DNA of 37,442 bases from Pedosphaera sp. (lineage in GTDB: Bacteria > Verrucomicrobiota > Verrucomicrobiia > Limisphaerales > Pedosphaeraceae). The stretch lies in assembly GCA_028293325.1 (NCBI GenBank), contig JAQGPA010000041.1:1-37442 (forward strand), read 5' to 3'. Below the pieces are notes generated by a model that ran no database searches, was not told the origin of the DNA, and saw only the letters and a list, made by a program, of their open reading frames with translations. The position numbers and the translations under genes were made by a program. Position 1 is the stretch's first letter, and each line of letters begins with the position of its first letter. Below are positions 7,506 to 14,537 of the stretch, one piece after another.

Positions 7506-8636
7506 ATGAATTTATCGACTGTGCCGGTTGAAACCAATGACCCGATTAATGCCCGCATCCTGGCGGTTTCGGAGGATAAGATACAGGGCTTTCAACGCGC
7601 GCCGCTGGGGGAAATTGCGCGGCTCGCCGACGTGCCCTTACCGGTGGTCATGGAACGAATCCAAGCCATGCTCAAGACGGGGACCATCCGGCGTGTGCGG
7701 CAGACCTTGATGGCCACCAATCTGGCGCCGGGCTCGCTCGTGGCCTGGCAGGTGCCGGCAGACCGTCTGGAAGCCGCCTTCGATTACATGTTCCAAAAAG
7801 ACCCGTTTTCGGGGCATGTGGTGATTCGTTCCACCGACGCGGCCACGCCGGGCTCGAACTACAAGCTCTGGACGACGCTGAAGGTGCCGCAAGGTTTTTC
7901 AATGCAGAAGCATGCCGATTTTCTGCTGCGCCAAACCGGTGGCGAACACTATCGCCTGATGCCGGCCAAGCGTTTGTTTGCGCTTGGCGTCGGGCATGTG
8001 CGCCGCCGCGGCATGGCGGCCGGCAGCAAAGCGGACGCACTCGCAGAAGTGATGGATGTGAACGTGGTGAAATTGAATGAGTTGGAATGGCGTGTGCTGA
8101 CGGCCTTGAAGCGCGAATTTGAGCCGGAGGAGATCACGGAGCAATTATGGCAGCGGCGGGCCGAGGAGGCGCAAGTGCCGCTGGAGACATTTTACGAAAT
8201 CGCGGAAGACTTAAATCGCCGCAAAGTAATCGGGCGGTTCTCCACTTTTCTGGAGCATGTCAAGACGCTGGCGACGGGTGAGCGGGTGACCCGTTTTAAT
8301 GCGCTGTTCCATTGGGCGGTGCCGGCGGGCCGTGAGATTGAAACCGGCCGGGAAGTGGGCCGTCACCATATATTGACGCATGCCTATTGGCGCGAGGGCG
8401 GCCCGGAATTCCGCAACGTGAACATCATGGCCGTGGCGCACGGCACGGACAAGGAAGTGGTGTTGCAGCACAAGACGGCCATTGATGAACATTTACGTAG
8501 CATCAATATTCCGGTGAGTTACACGAATGTATTCTGGGGCGGGCGCAGCGAAATCAAGCCGTCTGAAATCTCCCCGTTCGCCTACAGTGAGTGGTGCCAG
8601 AGTGTGGGGCTGAATCCGGAAAGCATGAAGGACTGA
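7506..8636 (+). CDS. Double AhbA/AhbB-like (siroheme decarboxylase / Lrp-AsnC-type) protein
   Basis: 376 residues containing two copies of the same architecture: a helix-turn-helix (about 13-66 and 190-245) followed by an AsnC-like alpha/beta domain (about 73-165 and 262-340). The first half has YKLWTTL (119-125), matching the YNLWFTL block of AhbA. The second has ILTHAYWREGGPEFRNVNIMAVAHG (pieces 289-313), matching the SHCYLR...WPYNLFAMIHG block of AhbB/NirD-type proteins. AhbA and AhbB normally form a heterodimer that decarboxylates siroheme to didecarboxysiroheme, while NirDLGH act in heme d1 synthesis. Fusion would make an obligate internal heterodimer. No ahbC or ahbD gene is in the window, and chdC suggests heme is made another way. 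A heme- or tetrapyrrole-sensing regulator is therefore an alternative. Divergent from the two-component operon. Confidence 0.72.
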   Translation: MNLSTVPVETNDPINARILAVSEDKIQGFQRAPLGEIARLADVPLPVVMERIQAMLKTGTIRRVRQTLMATNLAPGSLVAWQVPADRLEAAFDYMFQKDPFSGHVVIRSTDAATPGSNYKLWTTLKVPQGFSMQKHADFLLRQTGGEHYRLMPAKRLFALGVGHVRRRGMAAGSKADALAEVMDVNVVKLNELEWRVLTALKREFEPEEITEQLWQRRAEEAQVPLETFYEIAEDLNRRKVIGRFSTFLEHVKTLATGERVTRFNALFHWAVPAGREIETGREVGRHHILTHAYWREGGPEFRNVNIMAVAHGTDKEVVLQHKTAIDEHLRSINIPVSYTNVFWGGRSEIKPSEISPFAYSEWCQSVGLNPESMKD

Positions 8637-8647
8637 CGGACGACGCT

Positions 8648-10690
8648 TCATTTTTCAAGTTTTACGGTGGTGACCTCGTGCCACTGGTAATTGGTGCTTT
8701 GCGCCGGTCCGGAGCCGCCCGGATTTCCACTCGGATTGCTGGGCCTGTTGATGACCATTTTCATGTCATTGTTCCCGGCGGTATCAATGATCATCCCCAT
8801 TTCCGGGTCGAACCAGGACACACCCGAAATGGTGCCCTCGAGGCTGGAAACGGATGTTCCCGCCGGATTTAAATTTGGATCGGGTTTGGTTTTGACGGTG
8901 GATTGAAACTCCAGGCGGGCGCAGTTGCGATTCTGATGCATTTCCCAACCATGGAAGGTGCACGTGGATTCCGCCGCTGCGACAGCGCTCATGGGACCAA
9001 TCGGCAGTTCTTCATGAACCGCCCAGGCGTCGCCCGGTTGTACCGCCTTGGCTGGCAGGCAACGGTGCAGCCCGTTTATCATCTGCTTGAGATAACCCTC
9101 GCTAAACGCAATCCTGGAGAACGCGGAAGTCTCCGCCGACGCGCCGGAGGAAAGCCGCATTTCCAGTTCATCAATGCCTTCCATTCGCTCGACCTCGTTG
9201 CTGGCGTTCAGGAAATATCGGATTTTGGAGCCAACAACTTTTCCATATAAATCGGTCAGTGAATTCGGCTTCTCCGCCAATGATTTTTCCGTCGAATCGT
9301 AATTCAGCACCGTCTTGCCTCCCAGGACAGTCCGATCCCGGATACTGAGGAACTCCAGTTCCACTTCATGTCCGCCTTCCGGGGTTGCCTGCAACACCGT
9401 CAGCCCGTATTTCTTTTCCCGGATCAGGTCTTCCTTCACGGGATCAGCCTCGCCTGGATTACGATACTCGCCGTCCCTTTTCATTTCCATGTCCAACACA
9501 ATGCGCTCGCCCACCGGCGGCCATTTCCATTTCAACTCCACCCGACCTGCCGGCGGCGTTGAGGTGGAGGAGCGCTCGTGGAACGCAATGGCAACCCCGA
9601 CGACGGCCAGACATATGAAAACAGTGGCCGACACGGCTGATCCACGCCAAAACGATTTGTTGATGGTTGTATTCATAGTGTGAGCGGAAGGTCGAGGGTG
9701 AGCGGGAGGCGCGATCGGACTGGACTTCGTCGCCACGATCGTATCCACCATCGTTTTGACTTCACTGACTTGCTGGTAGCGGAGTTCGGGTTTTTTTGCC
9801 AACGCGCGCAACACCACTTCATCCAGCCGCACGTCGATTTGAACTTTGTGCGACGGCGGTTCGATGCGTTTGCCGGGCAATTCGCCGGTGAGCATCTCGT
9901 AAAAAACAACACCCAGCGAATAAATGTCGGCGCGACTGTCCACGCGCTGTGGATCGGTCTTCTGTTCGGGTGCGCTGTAGCCAGGTGTTCCAACGGCGGT
10001 CTGCGTGGCGTTTTCCGGTGCGGCGGGTGCGCCGGCATTGCCGCTGGCGTTGACCGTGCCGAGCATTTTGGCAATGCCGAAGTCAGCAACCTTCACCCGG
10101 CCGGCTTTGTCGAGCAGGAGATTCTCCGGCTTGATGTCGCGATGAACGATGCCCCGGTCGTGGGCAAATTGCAGCGCGTCGCATAGCGGCGGCACGATGG
10201 CCAATGCCTCCTCTGGCGTGAACTTCCGGGCGCGCAGAAGCTGGCGCAAATTCACGCCGTCCACGAATTCCATGAGCAGGTAATAAAACCCGCCCGCTTG
10301 CCCAAAGTCGTGAATGGTGACGATATTCGGATGGTTCAATGCCGCGAGCGCATGTGCCTCATGCGCAAAACGCCCGGCAAACTTCGCGTCATGCACGCGC
10401 TCCGGAGCAAGGAGTTTGAGGGCAACGAGGCGGCCCAGGCTTTTTTGCCGAGCCTTATAAACCACCCCCATCCCGCCACGTCCGAGACACTCGAGGATTT
10501 CAAGCTGTGGAAAATGCGGCGCAATTTGTTCGGGCGGCAGTGGTGGCTGTGCGGCTGGCTCCGCGTCAATCTGCGTTGGCATCATCGCCTCGGCCATCAG
10601 ACAGCGAGGGCACAGGCCGGCCGTGGCGGTCGAAGGCAACGCCATGCCGCACTTTGGGCAGGAGTTCGAAGATGCCGTTGGCTCGCTCAT
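8648..10690 (-). CDS. Transmembrane Ser/Thr protein kinase with zinc ribbon and secreted C-terminal domain
   Basis: 680 residues from MSEPTASS. The N-terminus is a zinc ribbon (CPKCG...CPRC, 11-30). The Hanks-type kinase domain (about 66-320) has the glycine loop GRGGMGVVY, Lys92, HRDIKPEN (Asp185) and DFG (203-205), so it should be active. A single transmembrane helix (about 350-370) leads to a roughly 300-residue exported domain starting RVELKWKWPPVGERI, similar in style to DUF6263 proteins; the ligand is unknown. A frame extension upstream to 10810 runs into the sigma-factor gene and was rejected. It follows the ECF sigma gene by 46 bp, a pairing common in Verrucomicrobiota and Planctomycetes, which suggests a kinase-to-sigma signalling pair. 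Its 3' end is 11 bp from the convergent AhbAB-like gene. Confidence 0.9.
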   Translation of the reverse strand: MSEPTASSNSCPKCGMALPSTATAGLCPRCLMAEAMMPTQIDAEPAAQPPLPPEQIAPHFPQLEILECLGRGGMGVVYKARQKSLGRLVALKLLAPERVHDAKFAGRFAHEAHALAALNHPNIVTIHDFGQAGGFYYLLMEFVDGVNLRQLLRARKFTPEEALAIVPPLCDALQFAHDRGIVHRDIKPENLLLDKAGRVKVADFGIAKMLGTVNASGNAGAPAAPENATQTAVGTPGYSAPEQKTDPQRVDSRADIYSLGVVFYEMLTGELPGKRIEPPSHKVQIDVRLDEVVLRALAKKPELRYQQVSEVKTMVDTIVATKSSPIAPPAHPRPSAHTMNTTINKSFWRGSAVSATVFICLAVVGVAIAFHERSSTSTPPAGRVELKWKWPPVGERIVLDMEMKRDGEYRNPGEADPVKEDLIREKKYGLTVLQATPEGGHEVELEFLSIRDRTVLGGKTVLNYDSTEKSLAEKPNSLTDLYGKVVGSKIRYFLNASNEVERMEGIDELEMRLSSGASAETSAFSRIAFSEGYLKQMINGLHRCLPAKAVQPGDAWAVHEELPIGPMSAVAAAESTCTFHGWEMHQNRNCARLEFQSTVKTKPDPNLNPAGTSVSSLEGTISGVSWFDPEMGMIIDTAGNNDMKMVINRPSNPSGNPGGSGPAQSTNYQWHEVTTVKLEK

Positions 10691-10736
10691 ACTGGTGTCC
10701 TGACGTGATCTTGTGGTTTGGTTACCAACATTTTTC

Positions 10737-11489
10737 TCAACCTCCCAATGCGGCGAACAGGGCGCGCATTTCCGCCTCAACCAGGCCGGGGTCGTCGAGC
10801 GTGCCGGCAACTTCCGCCTTCAGCAACTCGCGGAAGCGCCGCTTCAACCGATGCACCGCAACCTTCAGCGCATTCGCATTCATCCCGCAACGGGTCGCCA
10901 GCGCCGCCTGGTCGCCACGCGCGGCATCCCCGGTGAGCCACGGTTTGACCATTTCGAAGAAATCCGCCCGACCTTCAGCGACGCATTCGCGCCGGAGGGC
11001 GTCCAGCGCGTGCGCCACCACCGTCAGCGCCCATTGCTGGTCGAAAGCGGCGTCGGGCGACAACACACCCGCATCCGGCACCGAACCAGCTTCGGTTTCA
11101 TGGAGCGAAATGTTTTCCACTCCGCCACCACGTTTAAGCCGCCGCTGCGCCGCGCGCTGATGCGAGAGAAAATGCTTCACCGCACCGAGCAGATAGGAAC
11201 GGAACCGTCCGCGCTCCTGCTCGGCGCGTGCGATGGTTCCACCCGCCAGCATGTGTGCGAAGAAGTCATGCGCGAGTTCGCGCGCGGTATCCGCATCCCG
11301 CAACTCGTAGCGGAGGAATGCGGCCACCGGTTCGTAGTAGGCGTTGCACAATTCGGCCAGGGCGCGGCGCCCCTCCGGCGAATTGGCTTTCGCCCGGCTG
11401 ACCTGCGTCCAGCGGGTCGTCCGAAAATCCTCGCCCGGCGATCCCGGCAGGGGGTGGCGCGGCGTCGGTGGTGTCGGTTCAGCGCTCAT
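10737..11489 (-). CDS. ECF-type RNA polymerase sigma factor
   Basis: 250 residues. Region 2 is visible in FRTTRWTQVSRA, ELCNAYYEPV and ARELAHDFFAHML, followed by RFRSYLLGAVKHFLSHQRA. Region 4 with its helix-turn-helix is near LATRCGMNANALKVAVHRLKRRFRELL. It redirects RNA polymerase to a specific promoter set. It is larger than classic ECF factors and lacks an adjacent anti-sigma gene; instead a Ser/Thr kinase gene follows 46 bp downstream, so phosphorylation may replace the anti-sigma factor, as described for some PVC ECF groups. A weak -35/-10 pair (TTCAAA, 17 bp, CATGAT on the minus strand) precedes the start. The 140-bp spacer upstream holds only the small hairpin at 11590-11603. Confidence 0.85.
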   Translation of the reverse strand: MSAEPTPPTPRHPLPGSPGEDFRTTRWTQVSRAKANSPEGRRALAELCNAYYEPVAAFLRYELRDADTARELAHDFFAHMLAGGTIARAEQERGRFRSYLLGAVKHFLSHQRAAQRRLKRGGGVENISLHETEAGSVPDAGVLSPDAAFDQQWALTVVAHALDALRRECVAEGRADFFEMVKPWLTGDAARGDQAALATRCGMNANALKVAVHRLKRRFRELLKAEVAGTLDDPGLVEAEMRALFAALGG

Positions 11490-11589
11490 CGGAATCTGGG
11501 CAAATCATGCCACAGTTGCCTGACGTTTTGAAAGCGAATGGTTACCCGTTTTTGCGTCGCCTTCTGCAAAACCGCCTGAAACGTCCGCC

Positions 11590-11603
11590 CGAGCCTTTGC
11601 TCG
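11590..11603 (-). terminator. Small hairpin downstream of the MFS gene
   Basis: CGAGC-CTTT-GCTCG is a perfect 5-bp stem about 30 bp downstream of the MFS stop on the minus strand. There is no T-run after it in that direction, so intrinsic termination is doubtful. Confidence 0.25.
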
Positions 11604-11629
11604 CACAGGCGCATACGTAATATTTATCC

Positions 11630-12862
11630 CTAACCCGCCTTTTGGGCTTCGACAGCGACGGGCGGCACATAGCCTCGCGAAAGGCGTTGCCAGGCGATGA
11701 GGCCGGTGATCAAGGAAACGCCGCCGCAAATGACGTAAGGAAACGCAGGATTTTTGAAGAAGAGGGCGGCGGAGAAAAGCGGCCCGACAATGCGAGCCAA
11801 ACTGCCGCAGCCTTGCGCCACCCCAATGGTGACACCTTGTTCGTTCGATGGCGTCAAGTTGGAGATCATGCCAAAAACCGGCGGCCGCGCGAGACTGGAA
11901 CCAATGGAAAGCAATCCCAGGAAGGTCAGGATAGCAGGCCAACCGTTGGCAAAAGGCAGGAATCCAAGACTGACGCCCACCAGGAGCAGGCTCAGCGCCA
12001 CCAGCTTCGGCTCGCCCAAGGCTTTCACCAACCGGCCGGTGAGACCGCCTTGCACCAAGGCTCCCACGAGGCCCGCGTACATGAACAGATTCGTGACGAG
12101 CTTGATTCCTTTTTCGCTTTCCGGGGTGATGTCGGGAAATTTCTGAAAAATCAGCAGGCCGAGCGTGGTTTCAAAACAGGTGAACGCAAAAGTGGCGAGG
12201 AAGAAAACCCCGATTAACAATCCAAGCTTCGGTGAGGTCAGGGTATGCATCCATTGATTCAAGTGTGGACGTTGCGCCACTGCCTGGGAGTCGGGTTTGC
12301 GGCTTTCCGGCAGGATCAGAAGCGCGAGGAGAAAATTGAGGGCACAGAGGCAAGCTGCAACTTCGCCCGGACCGCGGATGCCGAAATACTCGCGCGCGAA
12401 GCCACCCAAAGGCGGACCGAAAATGAAGCCCAACCCAAAAGCCATGCCAATGAGGCCCATTTTTTTGGAGCGCTGATCGGGCGGAGTAATGTCGGCGATG
12501 TAGGCTTGGGCAACGGTGATGTTCGCGCCACAAAGCCCGGCAAAAGCACGCGAGAGAAACATCACCAGCAAAGCTGTTCGCCCTTGCAGCCCCGAGCCAT
12601 AGGCAAAAATGACATACGAAATGGCGGCGCCTGCCGTGCTCATCAGCAGCACCGGACGCCGGCCAATTCGGTCGGAAAGCCGTCCAAGCAGCGGGGCAAA
12701 GACAAATTGCATCAGCGAAAATACCCCCATCAATGCGCCAATTTCCCAGCCGGAAGCCGAGAGCATTTTGCCGTAGATCGGAATCAGCGGAATGACGATG
12801 CCGAACCCAATCAGGTCGATGAATACGGTCAGGAAAATGATAAGGACGGAAGGTTTTCTCAT
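11630..12862 (-). CDS. MFS efflux transporter, TetA/Bcr-like
   Basis: 410 residues with the 12-helix major-facilitator pattern. The N-terminal half begins IIFLTVFIDLIGFGIVIPLIP, typical of the TetA/DHA1 drug:H+ antiporter branch. Motif A is GRLSDRIGRRPVL between helices 2 and 3, and the motif-C-like GFIFGPPLGGF is in helix 5. It sits in the inner membrane and probably exports a small molecule in exchange for protons; the substrate cannot be told. No TetR-type regulator is adjacent. It is divergent from dnaB across a 208-bp spacer and upstream of, but 140 bp away from, the sigma/kinase pair. Confidence 0.9.
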   Translation of the reverse strand: MRKPSVLIIFLTVFIDLIGFGIVIPLIPIYGKMLSASGWEIGALMGVFSLMQFVFAPLLGRLSDRIGRRPVLLMSTAGAAISYVIFAYGSGLQGRTALLVMFLSRAFAGLCGANITVAQAYIADITPPDQRSKKMGLIGMAFGLGFIFGPPLGGFAREYFGIRGPGEVAACLCALNFLLALLILPESRKPDSQAVAQRPHLNQWMHTLTSPKLGLLIGVFFLATFAFTCFETTLGLLIFQKFPDITPESEKGIKLVTNLFMYAGLVGALVQGGLTGRLVKALGEPKLVALSLLLVGVSLGFLPFANGWPAILTFLGLLSIGSSLARPPVFGMISNLTPSNEQGVTIGVAQGCGSLARIVGPLFSAALFFKNPAFPYVICGGVSLITGLIAWQRLSRGYVPPVAVEAQKAG

Positions 12863-13011
12863 ATTATTTGAAGGAAACCCGGGTCCAAACGTCGATCTTT
12901 TGATTTAACCGCATGGCGGAGAGTCTAATGCGGCGTGAACGCCCGTCAAGTGAGTGTGCGCCGGTGCAGTAATTGGCTTTGCCGCCACAGAATTGAATTG
13001 TGAATATCGTG

Positions 13012-13023
13012 AGAACTAGTTCT
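13012..13023. promoter_or_regulatory. Perfect 12-bp palindrome in the MFS/dnaB spacer
   Basis: AGAACTAGTTCT is its own reverse complement. It lies 48 bp before the dnaB start, in the divergent spacer with the MFS gene, where an operator would be placed. It is AT-richer than its surroundings. No matching regulator gene is nearby, so binding is only inferred. Confidence 0.35.
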
Positions 13024-13070
13024 AGTATGTTTCGATTGTCGAATTAACGTAATCATATTTTGCTTAACCC

Positions 13071-14534
13071 ATGATTGACTCCCTATCCGAGGGCGCGGGC
13101 GCGCCGGCAGATTTGAAGAAGACCCGGCGCAAAAAAGCCGGCTTTTCCGACGCCGCTCCCAGGTTGGATCGTCTCCCGCCGCATTCTACCGAGGCGGAGC
13201 AGGGCGTGTTGGGTTGCGTGCTGTTGTCGCCCGGCGATTGCCTGGGTCAGTGCGTGGAAAAATTCAAGGCCGGGGCGGAGGTGTTTTATGATCTGCGCCA
13301 CCAGACCGTCTATGAAACGCTCGTGGAGATGTACGACCAGCGGGTCGCCATCGACGTCATCACGCTGCAGCAGAATTTGAAGGACAAGCAACGCCTGGAA
13401 CAAGTGGGCGGAATTACTTATCTCGCTTCCCTGCCGGACATGGTGCCCTCGGCGGCGAACCTGGCGTACTATCTGGACATCGTTCAGGAAAAATATGTGC
13501 TGCGGAAAATGATCCAGACCTGCACCGAAGTGGTGGGCCGGGTTTATGATCATGAAGGCGAGGTCGATAGTTTGCTGGATGAAGTGGAGCGGGACATTCT
13601 GCTCATCAGCGAAACGCGGGTGGAAGGCAAGACCGACAAGATCAAGGATCTGGTCAAAAAGGCGATCAGCACAATTGAAGATTATCATCAGCGCCAGGGG
13701 ATGCTGACCGGAGTGGGAACCGGATTTGCGGATTTGGATAAAATGACCAGCGGATTGCACGGCGGGGAAATGATCGTGATCGCCGCCCGACCGAGCATGG
13801 GCAAGACCTCGCTGGCGATGAACATTGCCGAGGCGGTGGCCATCGACCAAAAACTGCCGGTGGGCGTGTTCAGCCTGGAAATGACCTCGGAATCCCTCGT
13901 CTTGCGCATGTTGTGTTCCCGGTCGCGGGTGAACCTGCGGAATGTGCGCGAGGGTTTCCTGGCGGAGCGGGATTTCCCCAAGCTGACCGGCGCGGCGGGC
14001 AAGCTGGCCAATGCTCCTTTGTTCATCGATGACACGTCGGGGATGTCGATTTTGCAATTGCGGGCCAAGGCCCGGCGCATGTCCCAGCAATATGGCATTA
14101 AGCTGTTTGTAGTTGACTACCTGCAGCTACTCCATTCTACTGCGCGCCGTGCCGAAAACCGGCAGCAGGAGATAGCTGATATCTCCAACGGCATCAAGTC
14201 ACTGGCCAAGGAATTGGATGTGCCGGTGATAGTCCTGAGCCAGTTGAATCGCGAGCTGGAGAAAGATAAGGACCGCAAGCCGCGGTTGTCGGATTTGCGC
14301 GAGTCGGGTGCGATTGAGCAGGATGCCGATGTGGTGGCTTTGTTGTATAAGCCCAGCCGCGAGGATGACGAGGGCGGCGGCAGTGAGGAACAGGATGCGG
14401 TGCCGGTGAATCTTTTGATTGCGAAACAGCGCAACGGACCCACCGGAGATGTGCACCTGACGTTCCTCAAGTCTTATACCCGGTTTGAGAGTGCAGCAAA
14501 GGTCAGTGACGATGATGTGCCGAATGAAAAATAG
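13071..14534 (+). CDS. dnaB: Replicative DNA helicase DnaB
   Basis: 487 residues. The N-terminal primase-interacting domain starts at PPHSTEAEQGVLGCVLL after a basic, disordered extension of about 35 residues. The RecA-like helicase domain has Walker A (ARPSMGKTS, about 239-247), Walker B (LFVVDYLQLL), and the SRESGAIEQDADVV-type block seen here as DLRESGAIEQDADV. It unwinds DNA at the replication fork as a hexamer. No intein is present. The next gene, bamA, starts 3 bp after its stop, so the two are almost certainly on one transcript. Confidence 0.97.
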   Translation: MIDSLSEGAGAPADLKKTRRKKAGFSDAAPRLDRLPPHSTEAEQGVLGCVLLSPGDCLGQCVEKFKAGAEVFYDLRHQTVYETLVEMYDQRVAIDVITLQQNLKDKQRLEQVGGITYLASLPDMVPSAANLAYYLDIVQEKYVLRKMIQTCTEVVGRVYDHEGEVDSLLDEVERDILLISETRVEGKTDKIKDLVKKAISTIEDYHQRQGMLTGVGTGFADLDKMTSGLHGGEMIVIAARPSMGKTSLAMNIAEAVAIDQKLPVGVFSLEMTSESLVLRMLCSRSRVNLRNVREGFLAERDFPKLTGAAGKLANAPLFIDDTSGMSILQLRAKARRMSQQYGIKLFVVDYLQLLHSTARRAENRQQEIADISNGIKSLAKELDVPVIVLSQLNRELEKDKDRKPRLSDLRESGAIEQDADVVALLYKPSREDDEGGGSEEQDAVPVNLLIAKQRNGPTGDVHLTFLKSYTRFESAAKVSDDDVPNEK

Positions 14535-14537
14535 CCG

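Noticed and set aside
11490..11520. Possible sigma-54 promoter (TGGCATGATTTGC on the minus strand) before the ECF sigma gene
   Set aside because: The GG and GC elements are 8 bp apart instead of the required 10.
12863..13070. Replication origin beside dnaB
   Set aside because: No cluster of DnaA boxes and no dnaA or dnaN nearby; only one palindrome is present.
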